Part shown: piece by piece, positions 1-9,579 of the stretch
Position numbering within the stretch: the first letter of the stretch is position 1
Layout of the letters: each line of letters opens with the position of its first letter
Assembly: GCF_029537485.1 (NCBI RefSeq)
Contig: NZ_JARPUS010000003.1
Location: 1-64,000, forward strand
DNA from: Pseudomonas sp. GOM6
GTDB lineage: Bacteria; Pseudomonadota; Gammaproteobacteria; Pseudomonadales; Pseudomonadaceae
DNA: 64,000 nt
Direction of reading: 5' to 3'
Notes under the pieces: model-generated
What the model was told of the DNA's origin: nothing
Database searches by the model: none
The model's input: the letters and a program-made list of their open reading frames with translations, nothing else
Made by a program: the position numbers and the translations under genes

Positions 1-442
<442 letters not shown>

Positions 443-443
<1 letters not shown>

Positions 444-1060
444 TGGCCGGTAGCAAACACGAAATTTTCGAAAAGAACATCGGCCTGCTGGCCCTGTTCA
501 TGGTGATCGCCGTGAGCATCGGCGGTCTGACCCAGATCGTTCCGCTGTTCTTCCAGGACGTCACCAATACCCCGGTGGAAGGCATGAAGCCGCGCACCGC
601 GCTGGAGCTGGAAGGTCGTGACATCTACATCCGCGAAGGCTGCGTTGGCTGTCACTCGCAGATGATCCGTCCGTTCCGTGCCGAAACCGAGCGCTACGGC
701 CACTACTCCGTCGCTGGCGAAAGCGTTTGGGATCACCCCTTCCTGTGGGGTTCCAAGCGTACCGGCCCGGACCTGGCCCGCGTCGGCGGTCGCTACTCGG
801 ACGACTGGCACCGCGCCCACCTGTACAACCCGCGCAACGTAGTCCCGGAATCGAAGATGCCGGCCTACCCGTGGCTCGTAGAAAACAAGCTCGACGGCAA
901 GCACACCGCTGCCAAGATGGAAGCCCTGCGTAGCCTTGGCGTTCCCTATACCGACGAAGACATCGCCGGTGCTCGCGAAGCCGTCAAGGGCAAGACCGAG
1001 ATGGACGCCATGGTCGCCTACCTGCAAGGCCTGGGCACCGCTATCAAGAACAAACGGTAA
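443..1060 (+). CDS. ccoO: cbb3-type cytochrome c oxidase subunit II, CcoO
   Basis: Membrane-anchored monoheme cytochrome c subunit that passes electrons towards CcoN. The 205-residue protein has one transmembrane helix near residues 14-37, a CVGCH heme-binding motif at 67-71 and a probable axial Met at about 139 in ESKMPAYPW. Length and motifs are typical of the family. It overlaps ccoN by one base and precedes ccoQ by three, which indicates tight translational coupling in the operon. Confidence 0.97.
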
Positions 1061-1063
1061 CGC

Positions 1064-1252
1064 ATGATGGATATTGGGACGATTCGCGGCATCGGTACGG
1101 TCATAGTCTTCGTCGCCTTCATCGGCGTGGTGCTCTGGGCCTACAACAGCAAGCGCAAGAGCAGCTTCGACGAGGCAGCCAACCTGCCCTTCGCCGACGA
1201 CGTCCCGGCCAGCAAGCGTGACGAGCAAGATTCTGGGAGCAATAAAGAATGA
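1064..1252 (+). CDS. ccoQ: cbb3-type oxidase small subunit CcoQ
   Basis: A 62-residue protein with one N-terminal transmembrane helix (about residues 8-26) followed by a short charged tail, the usual form of CcoQ/FixQ. In the family it stabilises the cbb3 complex in the inner membrane and has no catalytic residues. Two adjacent ATG codons (1064 and 1067) could start it; the upstream one is given. It overlaps the ccoP start by four bases (ATGA). Confidence 0.92.
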   Translation: MMDIGTIRGIGTVIVFVAFIGVVLWAYNSKRKSSFDEAANLPFADDVPASKRDEQDSGSNKE

Positions 1253-2226
1253 CTCTGTTCTGGAGTATCTACATCAGCGTACTGAGCCTCGGCACCATCG
1301 TGGCTCTTACCGCGCTGCTCTTCGGCATTCGCAAGGGCCAGCGCTCTGATACCACCGAAGACACCGTCGGCCACTCCTTCGATGGCATCGAGGAGTTCGA
1401 CAACCCACTGCCGAAGTGGTGGTTCATGCTGTTCGTGGCCACCATTGTCTTCGCCCTCGGCTACCTGGTTCTCTACCCGGGCCTGGGCAACTGGAAAGGT
1501 CTGCTGCCGGGCTACAACGAAGCCGGTGATGGCAAGCCCTTCGCCAGCGGCGAGCGTGGCTGGACTGGCGTGCACCAGTGGGAAAAGGAAATGGTCCGCG
1601 CCGACAAACAGTACGCGCCCATCTATGCCAAATACGCCCAGCTGCCGATCGAGGAAGTGGCCAAGGACGAGCAAGCCCTGAAAATGGGTGGCCGCCTGTT
1701 CGCGTCCAACTGCTCGGTATGCCACGGCTCCGACGCCAAGGGCGCCTATGGCTTCCCCAACCTGACCGACAACGAATGGCGTTGGGGCGGCTCGCCGGCC
1801 GATATTAAGCAGACCATCATCAACGGTCGCCACGGCATGATGCCGCCGCAAGGCCCAGCCATCGGCGAAGACGGCGTGCGCAACGTTGCCGCCTACGTGC
1901 TCACCGAGCTGGGAGGCCGTAAGTTGCCGGAAGGCGTGACTGCCGATATCGAAGCCGGCAAGCAGGTCTTCTCCACCACCTGCTTCGCCTGCCACGGTGC
2001 GGACGGCAAGGGCACCCCGAGCATGGGTGCGCCGAACCTGACCAACCCGAGCGCCTTCATCTACGGCAGCAGCTACGCTCAGCTGCAGCAGAGCATCCGT
2101 TACGGCCGCAGCGGCAACATGCCGGCACAGCTGCCGTACGTAGGTAGCGAAGACAAGGTGCACCTGCTGGCTGCTTACGTGTACAGCCTGTCGCATGGCA
2201 ACACCGTCGAAGCCAGCGCCGAGTAA
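1249..2226 (+). CDS. ccoP: cbb3-type cytochrome c oxidase diheme subunit III, CcoP
   Basis: Diheme cytochrome c subunit of cbb3 oxidase, the entry point for electrons from soluble cytochrome c. The 325-residue protein has two N-terminal transmembrane helices (about 5-26 and 57-77), then two cytochrome c domains with CSVCH at 155-159 and CFACH at 245-249. The length matches Pseudomonas CcoP. It is the last gene of the ccoNOQP unit; a gap of 134 bases separates it from ccoG. Confidence 0.97.
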   Translation: MTLFWSIYISVLSLGTIVALTALLFGIRKGQRSDTTEDTVGHSFDGIEEFDNPLPKWWFMLFVATIVFALGYLVLYPGLGNWKGLLPGYNEAGDGKPFASGERGWTGVHQWEKEMVRADKQYAPIYAKYAQLPIEEVAKDEQALKMGGRLFASNCSVCHGSDAKGAYGFPNLTDNEWRWGGSPADIKQTIINGRHGMMPPQGPAIGEDGVRNVAAYVLTELGGRKLPEGVTADIEAGKQVFSTTCFACHGADGKGTPSMGAPNLTNPSAFIYGSSYAQLQQSIRYGRSGNMPAQLPYVGSEDKVHLLAAYVYSLSHGNTVEASAE

Positions 2227-2360
2227 ATGCTGCATCCGCCCGGACGCGACCGCCGGTCGCACCCGGGCAACGCTCGATCAGGCGTACCATAGTGCCGTGA
2301 AATTCTGACTCCGTCGGCAAGTATCGAGGGAGCACTCACCCAAGCCGTGGTACGACCCTG

Positions 2361-3776
2361 ATGAGCGAACAGATCCCCGTCCGAAACATCACCCCTCCTC
2401 CGGCCAAAGGCAACGAAAGTTTCGACCTTTACGCCAGCCGCGAAAAAATCTATACCCGCGCCTTCACCGGCCTGTTTCGCAACCTGCGTCTCGGTGGCGG
2501 TGCCCTGCTGTTCCTCCTCTACTTCGGTACCGTCTGGCTCAACTGGAACGACCGTCAGGCCGTCTGGTGGAACCTGCCGGAACGTAAATTCTTTATCTTC
2601 GGCGCCACCTTCTGGCCGCAGGATTTCATCCTGCTCTCAGCGCTGCTGATCATCGCCGCCTTTGGCCTGTTCTTCATCACCGTGTTCGCCGGCCGCGTCT
2701 GGTGCGGCTATACCTGCCCGCAGAGCGTGTGGACCTGGATCTTCATGTGGTGCGAAAAGGTCACCGAGGGTGATCGCAACCAGCGCATGAAGCTGGACAA
2801 GGCCCCGATGAGCGCCAACAAGTTCGCTCGCAAGGCCGCCAAGCACAGCCTGTGGATTCTCATTGGCCTGGTTACCGGCCTGACTTTCGTCGGCTACTTC
2901 TCGCCGATCCGCGAGCTGATTCCCAACCTGCTGACCGGCGATGCCGATGGCTGGGCCTATTTCTGGGTCGGTTTCTTCACCCTGGCCACCTATGGCAACG
3001 CCGGCTGGCTACGCGAACAGGTGTGCATCTACATGTGCCCCTACGCACGCTTCCAAAGCGTGATGTTCGACCCCGACACGCTGATCGTCTCCTACGACCC
3101 ACGGCGCGGCGAAAATCGTGGCCCGCGCAAGAAGACTGTCGACTACAAGGCCCAGGGCCTTGGCGACTGCATCGACTGCACCATGTGCGTCCAGGTCTGC
3201 CCTACCGGCATCGACATCCGTGATGGCCTGCAGATCGAATGCATCGGTTGCGCGGCCTGCATCGACGCCTGCGACAGCATCATGGACAAGATGGGCTATC
3301 CCAAGGGCCTGATCAGCTACACAACCGAACACAATCTTTCCGGGCAGAAGACCCACCTGTTGCGCCCACGCCTGATAGGCTACGCCGTCGCCCTGGTGGC
3401 GATGATCTCGCTCTTCATCTGGGCCATCGCCAGCCGCTCGCTGGTGGAGATCGACGTGCTCAAGGATCGCGTGCTGTATCGCGAGAACGAAATGGGACAT
3501 GTCGAGAACGTCTACACCGTGAAGCTGATGAACAAGGCCCAGCGCGACCTGACCTACCTGATCTCCGTCGAAGGCATCGACGGCCTCGAGTACGAAGGCA
3601 AGCGCGAGATTAAGGCAATGGCCGGCGAAGTGCTGTCGATCCCAGTGGAACTGTCCATCGAGCCGGAGAAATTGCCCTCCAGCGCCAACGAAATCGTGTT
3701 CCGGGTCAAGGCCCTGGAAGATCCATCCATAGAGAGCGACGCCGACAGCCGATTCATCGGCCCGAGCGTGCGCTGA
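2361..3776 (+). CDS. ccoG: cbb3 oxidase assembly protein CcoG (RdxA/FixG family), polyferredoxin
   Basis: Inner-membrane iron-sulfur protein needed to mature cbb3 oxidase; family members act in copper reduction during assembly. The 471-residue protein has N-terminal transmembrane helices, a CGYTCPQ motif near 115-121, and two 4Fe-4S Cys clusters around residues 268-300 (CIDCTMCVQVCP and CIGCAACIDACD). A C-terminal Ig-like periplasmic domain follows the last helix. No strong ribosome site precedes the ATG, but stops exclude longer starts nearby. It leads a ccoGHIS block. Confidence 0.96.
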   Translation: MSEQIPVRNITPPPAKGNESFDLYASREKIYTRAFTGLFRNLRLGGGALLFLLYFGTVWLNWNDRQAVWWNLPERKFFIFGATFWPQDFILLSALLIIAAFGLFFITVFAGRVWCGYTCPQSVWTWIFMWCEKVTEGDRNQRMKLDKAPMSANKFARKAAKHSLWILIGLVTGLTFVGYFSPIRELIPNLLTGDADGWAYFWVGFFTLATYGNAGWLREQVCIYMCPYARFQSVMFDPDTLIVSYDPRRGENRGPRKKTVDYKAQGLGDCIDCTMCVQVCPTGIDIRDGLQIECIGCAACIDACDSIMDKMGYPKGLISYTTEHNLSGQKTHLLRPRLIGYAVALVAMISLFIWAIASRSLVEIDVLKDRVLYRENEMGHVENVYTVKLMNKAQRDLTYLISVEGIDGLEYEGKREIKAMAGEVLSIPVELSIEPEKLPSSANEIVFRVKALEDPSIESDADSRFIGPSVR

Positions 3777-3789
3777 ACAAGGTTATCCC

Positions 3790-4293
3790 ATGTCGTCGCA
3801 ACAGCCTCAGGCCAACCCCTGGTACAAAGAAGTCTGGCCCTGGTTCATTCTTGGCATCCTCGGTCTTTCCGTGGTGCTTGGCACCAGCATGCTGGTGATT
3901 GCCACCAAGAACCCACCGGGGTTGCTGTCAGACAACTATTACGATGTCGGCAAAGGCATCAATACCTCGCTTGAGCGCGAAGAGCTGGCCGAGCGACTCA
4001 AGCTCATGGCCGACTTCACGCTGGACAACGAGCGAGGCACTGTCGCCCTGCAGCTGCAGGGCTACAGCAACCCGCCGCAACTGGTACTCAACTTCATCTC
4101 GCCGACCCAGCCCGAACGCGACCGCCGTGTGGTGCTGCAGGCCCAGGCAGACGGCAGCTACACTGGCAATCTGCTGGACGCCGTCGAGGGCCGCCGTTTC
4201 GTCGAGCTGATCGGCCAGGAAGGTGGCAAGGACTGGCGCCTGTTTGAGGAGAAGCAACTGGCTAGCGGCCAGCGCTTCCATCTCGGCGAGTAA
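3790..4293 (+). CDS. ccoH: cbb3 oxidase assembly protein CcoH (FixH family)
   Basis: A 167-residue membrane protein with one N-terminal transmembrane helix (about 16-38), then a periplasmic domain, as in FixH/CcoH, which joins the cbb3 oxidase during assembly. The segment DNYYDVGKGIN after the helix is characteristic. An AAGG ribosome site lies just upstream (ACAAGGTTATCCC). It sits between ccoG and ccoI with 13- and 12-base gaps, so it is almost surely co-transcribed. Confidence 0.93.
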   Translation: MSSQQPQANPWYKEVWPWFILGILGLSVVLGTSMLVIATKNPPGLLSDNYYDVGKGINTSLEREELAERLKLMADFTLDNERGTVALQLQGYSNPPQLVLNFISPTQPERDRRVVLQAQADGSYTGNLLDAVEGRRFVELIGQEGGKDWRLFEEKQLASGQRFHLGE

Positions 4294-4305
4294 GCATCTG
4301 CACGC

Positions 4306-6711
4306 ATGAGCAGCCCCCTTCCCTGCTACCACTGCGGTTTGCCGGTACCTGCCGACAGCCGCTTCGAAGCCCAGGTACTCGGTGCGCCTCGGGCCTTCTG
4401 CTGCCCAGGCTGCCAGGCGGTGGCGGAAGCCATCGTCGCCGGTGGCCTGGATGCGTACTACCGCCAGCGCAGCGATAACGCGATCAATCCCCAGGCGTTG
4501 CCCAAAGCCCTGCCGGACGAACTGGCGCTGTATGACCGCGACGAGGTGCAACAGGATTTCGTCCAGCATCAAGGAGAGCTGAGTGAAACCCGCCTGCTGA
4601 TCGAGGGCATCAGCTGTGCCGCCTGTGGCTGGCTGATCGAGAAACACCTGCGCGCGTTGCCGGGCGTGGCGGAAGCCAATCTCAATCTGTCCAACCAGCG
4701 CCTGCAGGTGCGCTGGGCCGACAGCCAGCTCCCGCTCAGTCAGCTGCTCGCCGAATTGCGCCGCATCGGCTACGCCGGCCACCCCTGGCAGGAAGACGAG
4801 GCCAGCGCACGCCTGGCCGAGGAGAACCGCCGTTCGATGCGCCAGATCGGTGTCGCCGGTCTGCTGTGGCTGCAGGTGATGATGGCGACCATGGCCACCT
4901 GGCCGGAGGTCAACGTCGACCTCTCGCCCGAGCTGGACATGATCCTGCGCTGGACCAGCCTGTTCCTTACCACGCCCATCGTCTTCTACTGCTGCGGCCA
5001 GTTCTTCCGCGGTGCCCTGCGCGACTTGCGCACCCGCCACCTAACCATGGACGTGTCGGTGTCGCTGGCCATCGGCGGCGCCTACGTGGCCGGCATCTGG
5101 TCCACCGTCACCGGCGATGGCGAGTTGTATTTCGATGCGGTCGGCATGTTTGCCCTGTTCCTCCTCGCCGGCCGCTACCTGGAACGCCGTGCCCGCGAAC
5201 GTACCGCAGCGGCCACGGCGCAGCTGGTCAGCCTGCTGCCACCCTCCTGCCTGCGCCTGGACGCCAGCGGCCAGAGCCAGCGTGTGCTGCTGCGCGAGCT
5301 GGCCGTCGGTGACCGTGTGCTGGTACCGCCAGGCGCGCAGCTGCCGGCAGACGGCCGCATTGTTACGGGCCAATCCAGCGTCGACGAATCGCTGCTGACC
5401 GGCGAATACCTGCCACTGCCGCGTGGCGAGGGCGACACGGTGACTGCCGGCACCCTCAACGTTGAAGGCCCGCTGACCATCGAAGTCCAGGCCCTGGGTA
5501 GCGACACCCGCCTTTCCGCCATCGTCCGCCTGCTGGAGCGCGCCCAGGCGGACAAACCGCGAATGGCCGAGCTGGCAGATCGCGTGGCCCAGTGGTTTCT
5601 GCTGATCGTCCTGGCTTTCGCCGCGGTGATCGGCCTGGTCTGGTGGCAGATCGACCACGAGCGGGCGTTCTGGATCGTTCTCGCCCTGCTGGTCGCCACC
5701 TGCCCCTGCGCCCTGTCGTTGGCGACGCCGACGGCGCTGACCACCGCCACCGGCAGCCTGCACAAGCTCGGCCTGCTGCTCACGCGCGGCCACGTACTGG
5801 AGGGGCTGAAGCAGATCGACACGGTGATCTTCGACAAGACCGGCACCCTGAGCGAAGGCCGCCTGACCCTGGAACGCATCGAGACCCTGCGCGAGCTGGA
5901 CTCCGATAGCTGTCTGGCCCTGGCCGCCGCGCTGGAACACGGCTCCGAGCACCCCATTGCCCGCGCCTTCGGCCACAGCAACCGCGGTGCAGAGCAACTG
6001 GCAAGCGAACCCGGCCAGGGCCTGGAGGGCGTGGTCGACGGCCGCCGTATGCGTATCGGCCAGCCGGGCTACGTCGCCGCCCTGGCCAAACGCCAAGCAC
6101 CAACCATTCCCGGTGAGCGCGGCCAGTGGTTGCTGCTGGGCGATGAGCGCGGTCCACTGGCCTGGTTCGTTCTCAACGACCGACTGCGTGACGATGCACC
6201 GGAGCTGATCGCAGCCTGTCGCGCGCAGGGCTGGGACATCATCCTGCTCTCCGGCGACAGCTCGCCCATGGTCGGCGAAGTCGCCCGCCAGCTCGGCATC
6301 GCCGATGCCCGCGGCGGACTGACACCGGACGCCAAACTGGCCGTGCTCAAGGACCTGCACGAGCGCGGCCATCGTGTACTGATGCTCGGTGACGGGGTCA
6401 ACGATGTGCCGGTGCTGGCCGGGGCCGACATAAGCGTGGCCATGGGCAGCGCCACTGACCTGGCCAAGACCAGCGCCGATGCGGTATTGCTGTCGAATCG
6501 CCTGAGCAGCCTGGTACAGGCCTTCACTCTGGCCAGGCGCACCCGTCGCATCATCGTCGAGAACCTCAGCTGGGCGACTCTGTACAATGGCCTGGTGCTG
6601 CCGTTCGCCGCCATCGGCTGGGTGACCCCGCTGTGGGCGGCGGTCGGCATGTCGGTCAGTTCGCTGCTGGTAGTACTGAACGCCCTGCGCCTGGCCCGCG
6701 TGCAGTGCTGA
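4306..6711 (+). CDS. ccoI: Copper-translocating P1B-type ATPase CcoI (FixI family)
   Basis: Exports Cu(I) across the inner membrane to supply the CuB site of cbb3 oxidase. The 801-residue protein starts with a Cys-rich segment (YHCGLPVP, CCPGCQ) and one heavy-metal-associated domain with CAAC near residue 103. The transport motif is TCPCALS near 465, the phosphorylation motif DKTGT near 510 and the hinge GDGVND near 696. All catalytic residues of the family are present. It lies in the ccoGHIS block, which fixes the role as oxidase assembly rather than general copper resistance. Confidence 0.96.
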   Translation: MSSPLPCYHCGLPVPADSRFEAQVLGAPRAFCCPGCQAVAEAIVAGGLDAYYRQRSDNAINPQALPKALPDELALYDRDEVQQDFVQHQGELSETRLLIEGISCAACGWLIEKHLRALPGVAEANLNLSNQRLQVRWADSQLPLSQLLAELRRIGYAGHPWQEDEASARLAEENRRSMRQIGVAGLLWLQVMMATMATWPEVNVDLSPELDMILRWTSLFLTTPIVFYCCGQFFRGALRDLRTRHLTMDVSVSLAIGGAYVAGIWSTVTGDGELYFDAVGMFALFLLAGRYLERRARERTAAATAQLVSLLPPSCLRLDASGQSQRVLLRELAVGDRVLVPPGAQLPADGRIVTGQSSVDESLLTGEYLPLPRGEGDTVTAGTLNVEGPLTIEVQALGSDTRLSAIVRLLERAQADKPRMAELADRVAQWFLLIVLAFAAVIGLVWWQIDHERAFWIVLALLVATCPCALSLATPTALTTATGSLHKLGLLLTRGHVLEGLKQIDTVIFDKTGTLSEGRLTLERIETLRELDSDSCLALAAALEHGSEHPIARAFGHSNRGAEQLASEPGQGLEGVVDGRRMRIGQPGYVAALAKRQAPTIPGERGQWLLLGDERGPLAWFVLNDRLRDDAPELIAACRAQGWDIILLSGDSSPMVGEVARQLGIADARGGLTPDAKLAVLKDLHERGHRVLMLGDGVNDVPVLAGADISVAMGSATDLAKTSADAVLLSNRLSSLVQAFTLARRTRRIIVENLSWATLYNGLVLPFAAIGWVTPLWAAVGMSVSSLLVVLNALRLARVQC

Positions 6712-6760
6712 TGTCGCCGCTGCGACCTCGCGCCTGCGCCGTGTAAATCCCGGAGCCCCC

Positions 6761-6970
6761 ATGTCCGCCATCTACATCCTCATCCCCATCGCCGTCGTCC
6801 TGGTTGGCATCGCCATCTGGATATTCTTCTGGGCGGTGGACAGCGGCCAGTACGATGACCTGGACGGCCCGGCCCACAGCATCTTGTTCGACGACGAAGA
6901 CCCACAGCACAAGGCGGGGATCGTCGAAGCCGACCAGCAGAACGAGTCGAAGGACGAGCCACGTGCCTGA
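6761..6970 (+). CDS. ccoS: cbb3 oxidase maturation protein CcoS
   Basis: A 69-residue single-span membrane protein (helix about 3-24, IYILIPIAVVLVGIAIWIFF) with an acidic cytoplasmic tail containing DDEDPQH, typical of CcoS. In the family it is needed to insert heme and copper into cbb3 oxidase. A GGAG ribosome site precedes the ATG. The end overlaps the next gene by eight bases. Confidence 0.95.
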   Translation: MSAIYILIPIAVVLVGIAIWIFFWAVDSGQYDDLDGPAHSILFDDEDPQHKAGIVEADQQNESKDEPRA

Positions 6971-7646
6971 ACTGCTACCGCAGCTGCTGTCCGCGCTGAT
7001 CCTCGGCGTACTTGGCGGTGGCCATTGTCTGGGCATGTGCGGTGGTTTGATGGGTGCCCTGACCCTGGCCATTCCACCGGAACAGCGTGCACGCCGTTTT
7101 CGCCTGCTGCTGGCCTATAACCTCGGTCGCATTCTCAGCTATGCAACCGCTGGGCTAGTGATTGGTATCGCTGGCTGGGCAGTGGCCAGCAGCCCGGCAG
7201 CCATGATCTTGCGGGTAGTTGCCGGCCTGCTACTGATCGCCATGGGCCTGTACCTAGCGGGCTGGTGGAGCGGCCTGACCCGCATCGAGGCCCTCGGTCG
7301 CCATCTGTGGCGCCATCTGCAACCCGTCGCCAGCCGCCTGATGCCCGTCAGCAGCCTGCCGCGTGCACTGTTGCTCGGCGCCATCTGGGGCTGGCTGCCC
7401 TGTGGCCTGGTCTACAGCACCTTGCTTTGGGCCTCCAGCCAGGGCTCGCCGGCCGACAGTGCGGCGCTGATGCTGGCCTTCGGCTTCGGCACCTGGCCGG
7501 TCCTGCTGGCGACCGGCATGGCCGCCGAACGGATCACCTCCCTGTTGCGTCAACGCGGCGTGCGTATCGCAGGCGGCCTTCTGGTGATTCTTTTCGGCAT
7601 TTGGACGCTACCAGGCCCGCATCAACATTGGCTGATGGGGCACTGA
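6963..7646 (+). CDS. Sulfite exporter TauE/SafE-like membrane protein, conserved downstream of ccoS
   Basis: A 227-residue polytopic membrane protein. The chosen start is the GTG at 6963, inside the last codons of ccoS; the open frame extends further upstream but those residues are the out-of-frame shadow of ccoS. The N-terminal GGGHCLGMCGG motif and about six hydrophobic segments mark the SafE/CcoH-like group often found with cbb3 genes. Substrate is unknown; a link to copper or oxidase assembly is inferred from the overlap with ccoS and the conserved order ccoGHIS-this gene-hemN. Confidence 0.88.
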   Translation: MPELLPQLLSALILGVLGGGHCLGMCGGLMGALTLAIPPEQRARRFRLLLAYNLGRILSYATAGLVIGIAGWAVASSPAAMILRVVAGLLLIAMGLYLAGWWSGLTRIEALGRHLWRHLQPVASRLMPVSSLPRALLLGAIWGWLPCGLVYSTLLWASSQGSPADSAALMLAFGFGTWPVLLATGMAAERITSLLRQRGVRIAGGLLVILFGIWTLPGPHQHWLMGH

Positions 7647-7719
7647 TCCACCGCCCCAGCAGCCTCGGCCACTGCGCTCAGCCCCACCCGACGGCCCTAA
7701 CCGGCAAAGCCACGACAGC

Positions 7720-7733
7720 CTGACGCAGATCAA
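7720..7733 (+). promoter_or_regulatory. ANR-type (FNR-like) binding site upstream of hemN
   Basis: CTGACGCAGATCAA matches the ANR/FNR consensus TTGAT-N4-ATCAA at 8 of 10 defined positions. A -10-like TAGACT lies at 7756-7761. The implied start of transcription near 7768 would put the site centre at about -41.5, the class II activator position. Oxygen-responsive control of hemN by Anr is well established; this particular site is read from sequence only. Confidence 0.7.
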
Positions 7734-7790
7734 AAGCCGCCCGCAGCCCATTCCCTAGACTGGCCACACTGTCACTCTAGGGGTTTTCCA

Positions 7791-9173
7791 ATGCTCGATG
7801 CCATCCACTGGGACGCCGACCTGATCCGCCGTCACGACCGGCCGGGCCCACGCTACACCTCCTACCCCACCGCCGTGCAATTTCACGAGCAAATTGGCTC
7901 CTTCGACCTGCTGCACGCCCTGCGCGACAGCCGCAAGGCGCTTCGGCCGCTCTCGCTCTACGTGCACGTGCCCTTCTGCGCCAACATCTGCTACTACTGC
8001 GCCTGCAACAAGGTCATCACCAAGGACCGCGGCCGTGCCCAGCCCTATCTGGACCGGCTGATGCAGGAAATCACCCTGATGTCCCGCCACCTGGACCAGC
8101 GCCAGGTGGTCGAGCAGCTGCATTTCGGTGGCGGCACACCGACCTTTCTCAGCCATGACGAACTGCGCCGCCTGCTGGAGCACCTGCGCCAGAGCTTCAA
8201 CCTGCTGGACGACGATAGCGGCGACTACGGTATCGAGATCGACCCGCGCGAGGCAGACTGGTCGACCATGGGTCTGCTCCGCGAGCTGGGCTTCAACCGC
8301 GTCAGCCTGGGCGTGCAGGACCTCGATCCGGACGTACAGCGCGCCATCAACCGCCTGCAATCACTGGAGCAGACACGCGCCATCGTCGAAGCGGCGCATA
8401 CCCTGCAGTTTCGCTCGATAAACATCGACCTGATCTACGGGCTGCCCCTGCAGACACCGGAGCGCTTCGCCCGTACCGTGGCCGAAGTCATCGCCCTGCA
8501 GCCGGATCGCCTGTCGGTATTCAACTACGCCCACCTGCCCGAACGCTTCATGCCCCAGCGCAGGATCAACGAAAACGACTTGCCCAGCCCTGCGCAGAAA
8601 CTGGAGATGTTGCACCGCAGCATCGAGCAGCTAACCGCCGCCGGCTACCGCTACATCGGCATGGATCACTTCGCCCTGCCCGACGACGAGCTGGCCATGG
8701 CCCAGGAAGACGGCACCTTACAGCGCAATTTCCAGGGTTATACCACCCACGGCCACTGCGATCTGATCGGCCTCGGCGTGTCCGCCATCAGCCAGGTTGG
8801 CGACCTCTATTGCCAGAACAGCAGCGATTTAAGCGACTACCAGCAAAGCCTGGCCAACGGCCAGCTAGCTACGCGGCGCGGCCTGCACTGCAACGATGAC
8901 GACCGTATCCGTCGTGCCGTGATTCAGGCACTGATCTGTGAGTTCGAACTGGATTTCGGCGACATAGAGCAGCGCTTCGCCATCGACTTTCGCACCTATT
9001 TCGCGAGCATCTGGCCACAGCTGGAGCAACTGTCCCGCGATGGCCTGATCGACCTCGGCGAACAGGGCATCGACGTCCGTCCTGGTGGACGCCTGCTGGT
9101 GCGCTCGCTATGCATGCTGTTCGATCACTACCTCGAGCAGCAGAATCTGCAGCGCTTTTCTCGGGTGATATGA
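7791..9173 (+). CDS. hemN: Oxygen-independent coproporphyrinogen III oxidase HemN
   Basis: Radical SAM enzyme that decarboxylates coproporphyrinogen III to protoporphyrinogen IX without oxygen, giving heme for anaerobic and microaerobic cytochromes. The 460-residue protein has the cluster motif CANICYYCAC at about residues 63-72 and the GGGTPTFL SAM-binding strand near 112, plus the C-terminal HemN domain. Length fits true HemN rather than shorter HemW-like paralogues. It lies between the cbb3 assembly genes and anr and has an ANR-type site upstream. Confidence 0.96.
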   Translation: MLDAIHWDADLIRRHDRPGPRYTSYPTAVQFHEQIGSFDLLHALRDSRKALRPLSLYVHVPFCANICYYCACNKVITKDRGRAQPYLDRLMQEITLMSRHLDQRQVVEQLHFGGGTPTFLSHDELRRLLEHLRQSFNLLDDDSGDYGIEIDPREADWSTMGLLRELGFNRVSLGVQDLDPDVQRAINRLQSLEQTRAIVEAAHTLQFRSINIDLIYGLPLQTPERFARTVAEVIALQPDRLSVFNYAHLPERFMPQRRINENDLPSPAQKLEMLHRSIEQLTAAGYRYIGMDHFALPDDELAMAQEDGTLQRNFQGYTTHGHCDLIGLGVSAISQVGDLYCQNSSDLSDYQQSLANGQLATRRGLHCNDDDRIRRAVIQALICEFELDFGDIEQRFAIDFRTYFASIWPQLEQLSRDGLIDLGEQGIDVRPGGRLLVRSLCMLFDHYLEQQNLQRFSRVI

Positions 9174-9579
9174 CCACAGCGATGCCGGTATCAGCGCCTG
9201 CCAGCCCACCTGCATAGGCTGGCTGCGCTGAGTTGCCTCCTCCAGTGCCGCCAACACAGATCCGCGCGCCCGCATGAGGCGTGGATCCATGCTGGCATCG
9301 ACGGCAAGCACCTGCCACTCGGCTTTCCTCCCGGCAATGTGCTGGCGAAGTACGCGAATCCACTTGAGGACCTACTTGATATCGTCCGGCAGGCCGGCCT
9401 CTCCGAGGCCCTCGCTCTTGCGCCTGAGGGCGCCGCTCTAGCGGACTCGGACAACCTCGGTGGCAGAGAAAAAACCTGAGCCAATAGTCAGCGCCTTTTC
9501 CACCATGGTCGCTCTGGCCTGAGCGTGAGCCCTGGGTTAACCTTTAACTTTGTGCGTGATTGTCACTCAGGGATCTCCA
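9174..9579. other. Intergenic region between hemN and anr, possibly holding a decayed gene
   Basis: About 400 bases with no convincing intact gene. On the minus strand one frame reads coding-like sequence (for example RVLRQH followed by AEWQVLAVDAS) from about 9440 to 9108, but it is broken by an in-frame TAG at 9372-9374 and runs into the antisense of hemN. It may be the remains of a small gene. The last 100 bases must contain the anr promoter, but I see no clear hexamers. Confidence 0.35.

Noticed and set aside
2227..2360. ANR site before ccoG
   Set aside because: Only single ATCA half-sites are present; no paired TTGAT-N4-ATCAA.
5041..6771. Long minus-strand open frames opposite ccoI
   Set aside because: High-GC antisense shadow; ccoI on the other strand has all family motifs.
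9191..9484. 97-codon minus-strand frame between hemN and anr
   Set aside because: Arg/Ser/Ala-rich shadow-like composition and no ribosome site; the neighbouring frame with the internal TAG looks more protein-like.
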